Assembly: GCA_037389465.1 (NCBI GenBank)
Contig: JAZARR010000213.1
Location: 5,686,501 to 5,750,500 of the forward strand
DNA: 64,000 nucleotides
DNA from: Baylisascaris procyonis
Taxonomy: Eukaryota; Nematoda; Chromadorea; Rhabditida; Ascarididae
Direction: 5' to 3'
How positions within the stretch are numbered: the first letter of the stretch is position 1; each line of letters starts with the position of its first letter. Position numbers and translations under genes: made by a program. The notes beneath the pieces are model-generated. The model was given only the letters and a program-made list of their open reading frames with translations, searched no databases and was not told where the DNA came from. This document shows, in pieces, positions 53,113-64,000 of the stretch.

Positions 53113-54040
53113 GCACAGATCGGCTACTTAAACTGTCTTACTTGTTGATCTCTTGTCTTCTATAATTCTTATTGTCGCATCACCACTTTTAATTCGTTTC
53201 CGTTTGGTCTTCTTTTAGCTGTCACTTCCCTCCCATCCGCCTTTCCTTTCCCCACTTACAACTGAGGCAGCTTTGCATTATTCTTTAATTTGTTCACTGT
53301 TTATTGAGAGGATCCATTTTTTGTTGGTAAACTGAAGTGAAGGTCGGTCGATACTTATTGTGTCTTTAATCGGTTATCTCAACATCCTCTAAAGTGTTTT
53401 ATAAAGTCTGATTTTTGTTTTTTCTTTTTATAAAATGAAAACAATGAGTCGTCCATCAGCGTAATCCATATTGGTCGTTTCATTGCCCTCCTAACTGAAT
53501 CGATCCACCATGATAAGCAGTGACGTTATTTTATTATCTCAATAACCTAGCCAACTGTCCACATGAATATTATCGTTCAGGGATATTACTTACGAGGTTC
53601 TTGCTATTTTATTACATTTTGATGTGATAAGAATATGAAGTAACTTAGGTTCTATACGACCACTCAGTATTGAAATTTGCTCTCTTATATCTTGTATCAG
53701 CATTGTTGTGTTTGTTGAGGTGCATTTTGTTAAAATCTGTTTATTGTTTACAATACTGTCGTTAACTCATGGCAAGCACTATTGTTTGCCCGTGTTCTCT
53801 CCGTTGGCTGGCTATTTTCCTTCATCCCACATGCTGTTGAGACGGCTGTGCTGTTCACATTTTATTGCATCTACTGCGTTCATGTATTCGCTATGGACGG
53901 GTGCGGGATATCATGCGTTTTCCGGCAGTTTTGTTCTTTGTTGATGTTATTGACGTTTTGTTCAATTTTGTTTCACTTACAATCTTGTTGAGCATTATCA
54001 AATAGTGCACTTAGCGAATGGCTGAGGGCATAACGGCGTG
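53113..54040. other. Anillin 3' UTR and intergenic DNA
   Basis: T-rich sequence with no recognisable gene. Two overlapping short plus-strand frames near 53.7-54.0 kb are hydrophobic but lack splice signals or motifs, and are probably chance. Confidence 0.5.
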
Positions 54041-54112
54041 GTCCCGTGGTGTAGGGGTTAGCACTCAGGACTCTGAATCCTGCGACGGGAGTTCAAATCT
54101 CCCCGGGACCTG
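54041..54112 (+). tRNA. tRNA-Gln (anticodon CTG)
   Basis: A 72-nt cloverleaf with all stems fully paired: acceptor GGTCCCG/CGGGACC, D arm around TAGGGGTTAG, anticodon stem CAGGA/TCCTG with loop CTCTGAA, and T arm GGGAG-TTCAAAT-CTCCC. It closely resembles eukaryotic tRNA-Gln genes. Box A (TGGTGTAGGGG) and box B (AGTTCAAATCT) are present and there is no intron. It lies in the gap between the convergent anillin and Mediator 30 genes. Confidence 0.97.
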
Positions 54113-54116
54113 GCAT

Positions 54117-54121
54117 TTTTT
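54117..54121 (+). terminator. Pol III terminator of tRNA-Gln
   Basis: TTTTT followed by CTTT, four bases after the mature tRNA end, as expected for RNA polymerase III. Confidence 0.8.
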
Positions 54122-54844
54122 CTTTGCTGTGGGCGACGCGTCTCTGACACTCCCCGGCCGAGTTTCGTCTCAGAGCGTTCTTTAGTGCGTTTGCAGCTGC
54201 AGAAATTCGTATGAACTCCACTGCCGTTGCGTACAAATGGTGTCGAAATCGCAGGCATGTTTGCTGTGTCTCAGCGAGTGGGGCTTGATGCATGTATCGC
54301 CCGAGCGAAGAAAAGTGGCTAGGAAGAGCACATTCCAAACGCCAGAGAGCGGCCATCCTTCTCACCTTCCTTCCCCCGATACACTTGGGATGGCCATCTA
54401 GAGAGTTTGCAAATTCGCTTTCGCTTACACCTTAAGATCAAAGCTCAAAAAGTGGGAAGGCATCTCAGGGAGTGGCATAAAAAATTTTCAACCCGTTAAC
54501 GGTTGCCTAAGTTTTAGAGAACAGTGACCAGAAATCAACGGAATGTGCAAATCCTTAATGAAACGGGTTTTATAGCTGACGTAGGATGGAATACCACTCT
54601 CCGAACGAAATCTGACAAAAACTGCGACAGAGTTAGGACAGGGACCCACCTTGTGGCACAACCGTTTGTGGATCGTGAGTCGGGATGCCTCTTGGGCCAA
54701 CGATGTGACATATTCCATCAAAAGACACTTTAAACAAAGGATGCATGCAAGGACGACTTTATCGTGAGAATGAATCACGCGAAGAACGGTACAACTCGCT
54801 TGCAGAGAGGAAATGAGTGAATGAAGTTGGAAAACACGGAGCCA
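54122..54844. other. Region between tRNA-Gln and Mediator 30, no gene recognised
   Basis: 54.12-54.42 kb is more GC-rich than the rest and is open in several frames without splice structure, so an old repeat is possible. The remainder shows one unconvincing minus frame (54488-54778). Confidence 0.4.
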
Positions 54845-54850
54845 TTTATT
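54845..54850 (-). promoter_or_regulatory. Polyadenylation signal overlapping the end of Mediator 30
   Basis: AATAAA on the minus strand starts 5 nt after the TAG stop, implying a 3' UTR of only about 20-30 nt. Such short UTRs are common in nematodes. Confidence 0.6.
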
Positions 54851-54855
54851 GAATA

Positions 54856-57800
54856 CTAAAGTTTTTCAGGCTTCTTTAAAAGTCTCGGGTCGGAAACACT
54901 GCACATCCATTCGAACGACTTCAACGCAGAGCTCAATCTCACCAGCCTTTGTCGCTGCATCTCGAACACTTCCTCTTTTTTCACCTGAAATCAAGCTGTC
55001 TTGCTGACCGTACCTGAGTACAAATACAATATGTCCCTAGATTGTTGCTGGCCCGGAAGGGCTTTTAACCTGCGACAAGATTGCAAATCCCACGTCGCAG
55101 CTGCTATTATTTCCACCCTCGAAGTAATCTAGCTTAATCTAGCTGCTCCTTCTTCGGTCGTTAGGTATTTTATGGCTTTCCTAGGTGGTATAAAAAACGG
55201 GAAGTTGCAGCAAGACAAACTGGAAACAAATATAATTTGCAATATTTCTGCCTATTTAACGAGAATAAAATGCATACAGCTTTTAGCGAATTTTGTTCAG
55301 TTCAGAAAATGGAGTTCAAATACCAACTTTCCTTCAAAGGACATAGAGAAGGAGAGAAGGCACTATAAACTATGCGCATACATTTTGACCCCCATTTGAT
55401 AAGAATTTCTTCAGACGTAAGCTAGTGCTTAGATTATGTGCCCCTCCTTACCCGCCGACCATTAGTTGGCATACAACTACACATGCCTCTGACAGCGAAA
55501 ATCGTCCTTTAGAAACGTACTATGAGAAATACGGCTGTGCCATAGCATCGGATCGAAAATATTTGGTAAGGGAAAGTCTTCAGCAAAAAATAAACGAAAC
55601 TGCAATCGCTCATAAGAATAAACAAAAAAAGACGGATTAGTTAGGAACATTAGCAAGTTTTACAACCATAAGATGTCGGAAAGAACACCTCTATTTCGAA
55701 GAAATTCTTGGCTTTAATCTTATCATAAAGTTCCGAACGATTAGATCTGAAATCCTATGGATATTCAATCGCTCAGGGGCAATAAAAATCGATGAAGCTC
55801 AAGGCAAATGTAGCGTACACTCTAAGCACTACTGAATGGACCCCTCTGAGGATACACCTCAAATACTAACGATACTACAGGGAAATCTCTCCTCAATCCT
55901 GCCAAAGCAAGAATAATTTTCGAGTCCCAAGATATTAGAAGTCTTAATCACCATTTGCAATTCGCAAATGAAGTAGGGCTCCGTGTTGAACTGCTATTAT
56001 GAATAAATCCCATTATAGCGTCGCCGAGGTTTTAAATATCAAGTAAGGAGAGCTAACCTGTTCAGGCGGCTTAACTGGTGCACTCGGATCAGCCATCATC
56101 GCTATGAAATCATCTTCTGAGATCTGCTGTGGCCGTGGTACTCGATCGATGCGCAATCGAATTTCAATAATCCTTGTCAGGATCATCTGACAATATTCGA
56201 GAAGTTGCTCTGGATCTCCGGTAGCTTGTTGTTGATATCGTCGATCCGTTAATTTCAATAATAAATTCATTAACATTTGAGTCCTGAAGACATTCAATTT
56301 AAATGTCTTTTTCTTATAAGAGGTTTCAAAGATTTCCACAGTCGTACACTAATCAAAATCGTTCGAACTAATTTTGCAAACTACATCGTTGACGTTTACC
56401 TATACCATATGCATGAAATCGTGTTTCTAGTAAATGTCATCACTTACGTCATTTTTTTCTGTTTCGTTTTTATGAGCCAAAAAAAAGTTTTCGGCAAAAC
56501 AAAAAACAATATAACTAAGGCTGTCATATATATAGATGAAACTAATCCTATCTCTTCTCTGACAATATTAATTCATAACGACAATTTGCATAGGAATAAC
56601 GACAATTTGGTTAAGGAATTTGTCACTTCGTCGAAATATTCCATGATAAGTCACACTCTTTGAAGTGATCCGAAAAACTAAAAAAGAAGAAAAATCGCAT
56701 AAGATTTCTAATAAATTCAATGAGTGCCACCCATTTCACTAATATATGGAAAAGTCCCATAAATAGCGAAGTTGAGACGAATTAATCGCATTATGTGGTT
56801 CCCTTTATCGCAAAAAATACAATAATCAAATAACACCGTTGCACTTCAAATATCAAATACCCGGAAAGAATACGATCGAACTCAAAAGTATTTCACTTCG
56901 ACGCTTCAATATTGAATTGAAAATTAAGCTAAAACCTATGAAAATCGATTTCGATATCAAAGAACCGTAAAAAAAAAGAGAAAAACACAATAATCAATCG
57001 TCAAACAATCTACTCTGTCATTCAGTCTTCAATAAGCGAACGCAATATTAATACCTCAAAATGAGCTCTTGAACTAGTTCACGACCAATTACCGATAAAG
57101 ACCAAACCGAATATTTCGAAAGGTTATTCAAAATCTCCTGCGAATACGGCGGCGGATTAAGTGGCCTTGTTGTCTTTGTTTCTTCTTTCTTTGGCTCAGC
57201 AACACTGAAAATTTTAAAACATTATTCTTTGATTTGTGAAAACCAATAAAACGAAATACGAACTACTTTTTAGCTGATGTTGATTGAATTTCCCACTAAA
57301 ACCTAATTCTATTCAAGAAATCATAAATTATATAATATAATTTCATTTATTATATAATAAATGAAACTCATGTTGTCACAGATCATGAAGTTTCGCTCAT
57401 ATAAATTCAGAATTAGAGAAAAGATGCCTTCACCCCTGCAACAATGAGAAATTTTTCGAACACAACAAATTCCCTACAAGCCTTTTATAATGTGAAACTG
57501 AAAATGAACTTTAGTAGTACACCAGATGACATCAATTAAATACCCCTGACGGATAAAACCTTTATGAATAATTAACGATACCAGATAACACAATTTGAAA
57601 TAAGTGCATAATTTGTGCTTTGTAAATAAGTCAAATTAGTCAAGCATTACATAATATATATTGATCTAAAGCAAAAATGTGAATGTAAACGTGCAAATAG
57701 ATGATCGCCATCAACCATTGCCTGCACTGTCAACTTTACAGAGCTCTGATTGCACTTCCCAACGCAATACAACTAAACCTAGCCGTGATACCCATAACGT

Positions 57801-60800
57801 GGCTCTCACCAGTGCACTCATCTCATGCAATATGTAAGCGATGTTCTTTAGCATTATCCCTCCGTCACCTGCTTTAATATGTACTCTCCTCCTCCGTCTC
57901 CTGATGTATAGGAGCACTCTCAAAGAAAGTAGCAAACACAACAATATCGATGGACGATACCCATTTTGGCATTAACTCATCACTCAACACATCAATAAAA
58001 CCAAGAAATTCCTTGAACCTTACAAAGCGTGGCATAATATGTGTGACACATAATGTTCCCCACAAAAACCCACCCTCAAACATAAATAGTTCTGCCCTAC
58101 CATGAACAACGATAGCTTTTCTTAAATTCAACCGAGTACGCTTTCGACCCTTATTTCTTTTCTGAATATCCACTTGCAAATAACAAATCAACACATTCAG
58201 AATATGTGTCTCAGCAGCACTATACCCATCCAATGCGTCCTATCAGAGTTGCTTACAGATAGAAAGTGAAAAGTAAGGTCATAAAAAGATAATAACGTAT
58301 CAACGAGTGTAAGAATAGGATCTTATAAATGTTTCATCGATGAATCTTGCCCTTAAAAATGTGATAAACACAACAATGCAGGTCCTTCCTTCTATGTCGC
58401 AATGACATTATTATAGCTTAAGAGAGGAACAGAAGCCGACTCTTACCTAAAACAACGCCATTTATACTAATTACATCAAGTAATCTTTGCTCGCCCATGT
58501 GTTTCAGCATGAAATCTGATTTTCCCAAAAATAAACTAAACGCTAATATAAGCAATACATTCACCGTTGAGCGGGAACTTGTTGTTGAGCAGTGGGAATA
58601 TGCTGTTGTTGTTGCTGTTGTTGTTGTTGTTGTTGTTGTTGCTGCTGTTGTTGCTGTTGCTGTTGTTGTTGTTGTTGTTGTTGTTGCTGCTGTTGTTGTT
58701 GCATTTGTTGTTGTGCATATTGAGGTTGTGAGGTAGCTGCTTGCGGTTCATTCGTTTGATATGGCTGCATCGTCGACGGATACATCTGCGCTTGTGAACG
58801 CATTCCGCTCATTTCGTTCTAAACGTTATAAAAACGTTCATTAGTTTTGTTATTCCAATTTCAATAAAATAATGCAATCACCTTGTGATCCATTCAACAC
58901 TGCAACACTCAACACACTACACTCATAATCCATTTAGAACACATATACGAAATCAATCTCCTCCTCCCTCTTCCCCATTTGCGTCCAATATAAGCGAAAA
59001 ACATATCAACATTGCAACTAACTGATCAGTGTGTATATTTGCAAATCCCATAGGGACTGTTTGATCGGTGAAAGTCAAACTTTTAATAGAAAATGGTTGC
59101 GGCGATACAAATTAGCATAGCTAACATCAAACACCCTCCATCTGACTAAGTCTTTTTATCCCCCCCCCTCTAAGTTTTTGCAAAACAACTACAGCAGTCT
59201 TCTCTGCTCGCATGCGTCTACCTATCCCTCTGTCAGTACATACACGAATTCCAATTTACCAGCCATATAGGCGATAGCAACAAAACCCTCTCTATATAAC
59301 CTACGCCAAACGATGATCCCCCATTTGCAGTTCCACTTCCACTGAATACTTTTCGTTTCAGATAGCGATAGTTCGAAATAGTGTAGTCTACAAGTCCAGT
59401 CTGTTGCACATCCAAAAAGAAACCATCCACAAAAGAACTTTTTGAATGGGCACTTCAGGACCGAATGCTGCGCATCAACATCTATTACTAAATTCGTTAT
59501 TGGTTTTGGATTTACTGCAGTTAAGCGGTTGAACTCGAAGCGGATATCTTGTTGGCGCTTTGGAAATGATTTTTCATCAACCAAAGCTGCGAACAAGGCA
59601 TACTCAGATATAAGTTTGATAAGAGTCTCTCATTATCAACCAAGCAATGCTCAATCACCTCTCGTCTCGACTTTAGGGGCCAGCGACCCAGCGACTGGCA
59701 ATATGAGACAAGGTATACAAAGGTCATGTGCTACATTATGCATCAAACGTGCCCCAAACCATAGCCGTCATCCCCTTCAACGATAAATCTCCTTTCTTTA
59801 AACAGTAAACTGAGAAAGCTCTGCGAAAATTTGGGCAAGATTATTCTATTCTTTTGAAATTTTCAACGCGAATAAGTTGCTGAATTCCAAAATCTGTAGA
59901 AGTGGAGTGGCGCAAAAGTCAAGACACAGGGTACTTCCTCAGCGACAAATGCGCCACGAGTAATAGATTTCCGCTGATTCCTATATACGATCAATAAAAC
60001 AACTGTCAATGCACCACACAAAGAATGCGTTAAATTATTTAGATGCAAACCTGTTGGACCCTTGAGCCGTATGCTCGTTGCGGTACATTCTGCATAGGAG
60101 CAGGACCACCGTACATTTGTGTGTTAGGTACACCGCCTGATGAAGGCATCATACCCGCTTGCATACTCATCATTGGTTGCTGACGTTGTTGCTCTCCCAT
60201 AGCCGGATATCCCATTCCCATAGTGCCACCTCAAAATAACCGCTTTAATGAGCATAATAATCAAATGAAATAATCAAAAAAAAGTGGACGAAGCCGTATT
60301 AAATACAAGAAGGGACGAGTGCAATTAAGCGTTAACTTAGTGACAATGCAAAATGAGCAAACAATTTGCATTTTCTCGCAGGTATTCCACCCGATGAAGT
60401 CATCATGTTCCCTTGACCATCTGAGCGCATCATACCCTTTTCCCCTTCGTCATAACTCTCTGTGCAAGTTAGCTTTTAAAGAAATCCTGGCTCAGCAAAC
60501 TGCTGTGAGAATAACAATGGACTGGGGTGGAGTAACAAAGGGTCTATGAAAGGATGTAAGTTTGGGAACTCCGACGCCGAACTGTAGCTGGTCAATATTC
60601 CAAACTACATGAGGGATCTTATCCACGAAATTCGCCGAATTGCATTCGAATGCAATCTGCATGAATGACTGTTGCACATACTGCATAAGAGGATATGCCA
60701 GCAATCTTTCATTCAACAATCCTTCATTTCGAAGAGCTAAATCAACATTTTTATAAGAAGAAAAAAATTGTAATATAATGAACAAAATACTTCAGAGTAA

Positions 60801-61028
60801 GAGGCAGCAAAAAGTTAGAAGGATGCCAATTTCATGATTGAAAGAGCTGAAAAGAAAGAAAGAATGGCTGAGTGAAATCATATTTGTTGCTGATATATTC
60901 GTTCAAAAATGAATCTCATTCTATGAAACAAAGAAATCAGAACCTTACTAAATAAAAAGAAATAAAAATATACCTTGTGATTGTTGGTAATACATCGGTT
61001 GATTGGGATTGCCACCTGCATTTTGCAT
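54856..61028 (-). CDS. mdt-30: Mediator complex subunit 30 (MED30), seven exons, with polyQ tract
   Basis: Minus-strand exons in order: 61028-60974 (ATG), 60444-60391, 60229-60051, 58818-58565, 57204-57055, 56283-56058, 54984-54856 (TAG). Every phase closes, giving 348 aa. A TTATTTCAG acceptor 13 nt upstream of the ATG suggests a trans-spliced leader. Residues 1-90 are Gly/Met/Gln-rich (PMMSMQAGMMPSSGGVP). The fourth exon carries a run of 33 Gln. The conserved helical core follows: YSVWSLSVIGRELVQELILR, TQMLMNLLLKL, LLEYCQMILTRIIEIRLRID. This matches the MED30 pattern (Leu-x-x-x-Gly-x-Glu-x-Val-Gln-[DE]-[IL], then RT and a second helix). The end reads KKEEVFEMQRQRLVRLSSAL and SVSDPRLLKKPEKL. 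MED30 is a head-module subunit of Mediator, bridging activators to RNA polymerase II in the nucleus. Exon 2 has a weak GTGGAA donor and is the least certain. Confidence 0.85.
58603..58701 (-). repeat. CAA/CAG repeat encoding 33 glutamines in Mediator 30
   Basis: 99 bp of mixed CAA and CAG codons between a Met and a His codon. The mixture of synonymous codons argues for selection on the protein rather than a young CAG expansion. The same DNA gives spurious poly-Val (+) and poly-Asn (-) frames. Confidence 0.95.
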
Positions 61029-61040
61029 TCTCTTTTCGAA

Positions 61041-61046
61041 CTGAAA
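61041..61046 (-). promoter_or_regulatory. Splice acceptor 5' of the Mediator 30 start (likely trans-splice site)
   Basis: Reads TTTCAG on the minus strand, 12 nt of untranslated sequence before the ATG. No upstream coding exon in phase is needed, which fits spliced-leader addition to the downstream member of an RFC5-MED30 operon. Confidence 0.5.
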
Positions 61047-62554
61047 TAAATAAGAATGCAGTGAGTTCATATTCACAAGCAATCGCTCCAACATTAACGG
61101 CTTGCAGCACTGAATTAAAATAGACTATAATGAACCTCACTGCCCACTTTGTTTGAAATAAATCGCTATTGCTTATAACTATTTTAAAGAGAAGGTATTC
61201 CCAAGTGATACAAACTAGTTTCACATCCCCTTTTTGATATTTGAGCATTGCCTTTTCTTTACACTGGTCCGACTACATCCTTAATCTGAAGCATCACGTT
61301 ACAACAGTTGATGCCAACACAACGATGGGGCTACTGCCTAAAAGCAAGATCTAGAACGAATCTGAGTTTGGATGAAACGGAGCGAGAAGAGGGAAGAGGT
61401 GGAGGGGAAACAGGGAGGAGGGAAAAAGAATGACACATCACAGACAAAACACCCCGATGAGCCACTGCTTAACTAAAAGTAATTCGTAATAAAGAAGAGA
61501 AGGCACTAAATGCTTGACTCGATTCGAAAACATTCCCTTAGCCCAATGCTTAAATATGAGCAGAAATAAGGATTGAATCCATAAAAGGTGCAAGCCTCCA
61601 ACAAATCCCTTCTCTTCATATTGCTTTGTCCACTTTCTATGCAAACTCGCAATGTTCGCCATATCATTCATTTCGTTTGCTTGCGTACGGCTTCGTCTAC
61701 CACCAAAATAGTTCACCTTTTCATAAAACTTTTAGACGACATCCACCTCAATCGATTTATTTCAGTGTTCCTCAGTGGAAAAATTCACCAAAGAAAGAGC
61801 TCTTGGAATATTCACGAGAAACGGAAATAAGTATGCAGATCATAAATCTTTCACTACCGTTTTCCGTTCAGTAACCTAATAGCTGTCAGCTTATTTCATG
61901 TAAACGCAATCTCCCACAACGCTAACAGCGGAACGCCACAAATTATCCTATTGAAGAAAAACCGTTATAAGAGAAGTGAAGAAATGGCTTGCAGATTACA
62001 TTTTACAAATATAAAAGTGATAAAATAACACTGTAAATTTTATACTTTAAAAGTGAACAAAACTTTTTATTGGAGATCTTTGAGCAAAGAGTGAAACCAA
62101 AAGCACTGAAGAAGAAATAAGGGAAACATCAAATATGTGTACATAACAAATCGAGTGAAACACCCAAACATAAATGTGCATTTATAAAGTTGTTTTGCAA
62201 CACTTGGAACGACGCCTACATAAATTCAACGCACAACATTATAGGCTTAAAATGCATCAACAAAAGTATGTGGAGAAACATACGGCAGCAGCATACGGAA
62301 TACAATAGAGGAAGGACCGAAGAATCCAAACTCGGCAATGATTACACCGATAAGCGAAGAGCATAAGGATTGGTCTCAAAGCGAAAAATTAGGATATATT
62401 ACTTGATTTTTGAAAACAGTGCCACTTCCGAGTATTCAACGCAATTTCCAACTTTGGCAATGAAAGCGTGGATATGGTATCGCCTATTTTGCTGCTGTGA
62501 TGCCGAACTATTAAACGAATTGCTAAAGCGGATTATTGAAACAAACAAACAAGA
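61047..62554. other. Intercistronic region between RFC5 and Mediator 30
   Basis: About 1.5 kb with no recognisable exon on either strand. Short frames at 61.4-61.9 kb look random. Longer than a typical C. elegans operon gap (about 100 bp), but the genome is expanded throughout. Confidence 0.45.
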
Positions 62555-63264
62555 TCACTCTGAAGATGGGGCGAGTTTGGCGAGTGCAGATCTCGCCTCA
62601 ACGAATGCGGCGATGAGTGCAGCCAATTGCATCCGATCAGTGCATCCCCGTGCAAGACGGTACTCAATCTGTGCCATTTGTGCAATTAGAAGACACGTCA
62701 CATCCGAAGGTATATCCAACTGGTATACTGCATCTTGCATCGATGCCAATATATCGCTAAGTGCGAATGCATGCAAACAGCGAATACCTTCTATTTCTGA
62801 AAACAACTATCTTATTCTATCAAATACAAGATCGCCTTCTCACGAATCGAAGATGGAAATGCCCTGCTGAAAGAATGGAGAAATTTTAAGGCAAACCATA
62901 CGTAAGTTAGACAATTTCGTCGAATAAAAAATAGCCTCTCCAAACAAAAAAAGGATCACATACACTTGACAACATCCCGTCTTATAGGACCGGCACAACG
63001 CACCACTCGAATCCTCTATTCAAAGAAATGCAGATTTACTAGCCGGAAATGCGACAAGTGACCAAAAATGAAAGAACCGCACTTTGTTCCGGTTCTAAAA
63101 TATGTGGATATCAAGAATTAAGAATGCAACATACTTGTGAAAGCATCTTCAAATGAGTCGTTAAGAAGAATCCTAACGATATCTTCGATTATACAGGGAA
63201 GTGGTTGACCCACACAAAGATAGACGCTCTTCTCATCAATTTCTGGGAATGCCATCGCTGTACT
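62555..63264 (-). CDS. RFC5: Replication factor C subunit 5 (RFC36), C-terminal two exons, partial
   Basis: Exons 63264-63135 and 62796-62555 (TGA) join in phase and encode about 123 residues. STAMAFPEIDEKSVYLCVGQ then PLPCIIEDIVRILLNDSFED match the RFC5 region linking the AAA+ lid to the collar. The collar itself reads LHAFALSDILASMQDAVYQL, DIPSDVTCLLIAQMAQIEYR and LARGCTDRMQLAALIAAF; the IEYRL-x-x-G-x-x-x-x-x-QL-x-x-L-I-A-A-F pattern is characteristic of RFC5. RFC5 is one of the small subunits of the clamp loader that places PCNA on DNA at replication forks. The ATPase part (Walker A and B) must lie further right; no such exon is recognisable before 64000. A 166-codon plus-strand frame over the last exon is its antisense shadow. 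Confidence 0.85.
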
Positions 63265-63294
63265 CTTAAACAAAAAATAACTCATTTCACTGAC

Positions 63295-63756
63295 TTAACA
63301 TATCGACATGATGTTGGGAACCTTCATCAGAAATCGAGCCGAAAGTTTTTTTGGATAGGTGACCACATACGTCTGTGATTCTCTTTCGGCGCATCTCCTG
63401 ACTAAAAGCGTTGGATCTGCGCCAATAATGCTGGTTAGTTGCTCAAAATATCTGTCCACATAATTAGCGTCAAGTATAACTTTTTCCGTATCAAAATGCC
63501 TTACAGCTTTGTATTAATTTACTACATTGCTCTGAATCGACAACCTTTTTCCTTCTGCTTGTATTGCTTATAGCCTAAACGTGCCGTAGCCAACGTTGTT
63601 AGTTCTTAAGAGTACTCTTAACCTACTGAAGTCATGATGTGATCTAAGAATTCCTTTAAACTTCCTGAAACTAGCAGCAGAGGACAGTGAATGACGAAGG
63701 ACTCGGTTCGAGTTTCCCTCATTTAAGAAACAACCGATTCCATCCCGTTTCACCAT
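63295..63756 (-). pseudogene. Decayed open reading frame, possible retroelement remnant
   Basis: One minus-strand frame stays readable for about 154 codons, broken only by two stops (TAA at about 63569 and 63509). It includes NRVLRHSLSSAASFRKFKGI, VILDANYVDRYFEQLTSIIG and ADPTLLVRRCAERESQTYVV. It ends at 63295, inside what should be an RFC5 intron. The composition is protein-like and not RFC5. I cannot name the family. A dead transposable-element ORF is the simplest reading. Confidence 0.4.
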
Positions 63757-64000
63757 TATTTCCCTCCTTCTCCTCCTCCAATCAAGCCCTAAAATTGCCA
63801 GAATTAATTAGAGACTCCAAAGAAAAAACAACCCTAAGAGAGAAATTTTTGTAAGTGGAACGCTAGAATCATTAATCATACATAAGCAAGTAGCACTAAT
63901 AGGAAAATACTGCATGATGCATATTAACTTATTTCTCTGGCCACCACTTAATAATATGTCTTTGCTACTAGTTATTAGTTTCAAATTTTAGAACTTTAGA
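63757..64000. other. Right edge, no feature recognised
   Basis: AT-rich sequence, presumably still within an RFC5 intron. No ATPase-domain exon of RFC5 seen. Confidence 0.4.

Noticed and set aside
54856..54984. Initially read as part of a decayed retroelement
   Set aside because: It is the last MED30 exon: it starts after GATTTCAG in the correct phase and ends with TAG next to AATAAA.
58497..58751. Poly-Val (plus) and poly-Asn (minus) open frames
   Set aside because: Shadows of the MED30 polyglutamine codons.
62370..62870. Longest single open frame (166 codons, plus strand)
   Set aside because: It is antisense to the RFC5 collar exon at 62555-62796. The minus reading matches a known family with a proper splice site, and the plus reading matches nothing.

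Overview
The window looks like nuclear DNA from a nematode with long introns. It is AT-rich and gene-sparse, and short exons are bounded by TTTCAG-type acceptors and GTAAGT/GTATGT-type donors. The recognisable proteins (alpha-arrestin, GDSL phospholipase B, anillin, Mediator 30, RFC5) are all animal families. Two of them, RFC5 and MED30, lie head-to-tail on the minus strand, an order I recall from Caenorhabditis elegans. The species cannot be named from sequence alone. Most single ORFs are shadows, so the genes below were assembled by hand from splice sites, reading phase and family conservation.

Layout: 1-6.5 kb holds no gene I can support. 6.6-14.1 kb (+) is a six-exon arrestin-domain gene of 411 aa. 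14.4-19 kb is intergenic and rich in trinucleotide repeats. 19.1-27.3 kb (+) is a phospholipase B / GDSL lipase gene. 28.0-28.8 kb (+) holds three phase-compatible exons of an unidentified small gene. On the minus strand, 30.4-29.6 kb encodes a short N-terminal segment plus one membrane helix, and 32.1-31.8 kb carries the last two exons of another unidentified gene. 32-38 kb is mostly repeats, with a few candidate exons. 38.3-53.1 kb (+) is an anillin gene of about 15 exons and 730 aa, with a 550-bp foldback element in one late intron. A tRNA-Gln(CTG) gene lies at 54.0 kb. 61.0-54.9 kb (-) is Mediator subunit 30, with a long polyglutamine tract, and 63.3-62.6 kb (-) is the 3' end of RFC5, which runs off the right side of the recognisable exons.

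The genes do not form one pathway. The most interpretable arrangement is the minus-strand RFC5 to MED30 pair, which looks like a trans-spliced operon. The most unusual DNA is the long near-perfect inverted repeat at 50.9-51.4 kb. The least explained coding signals are the small genes between 28 and 32 kb.
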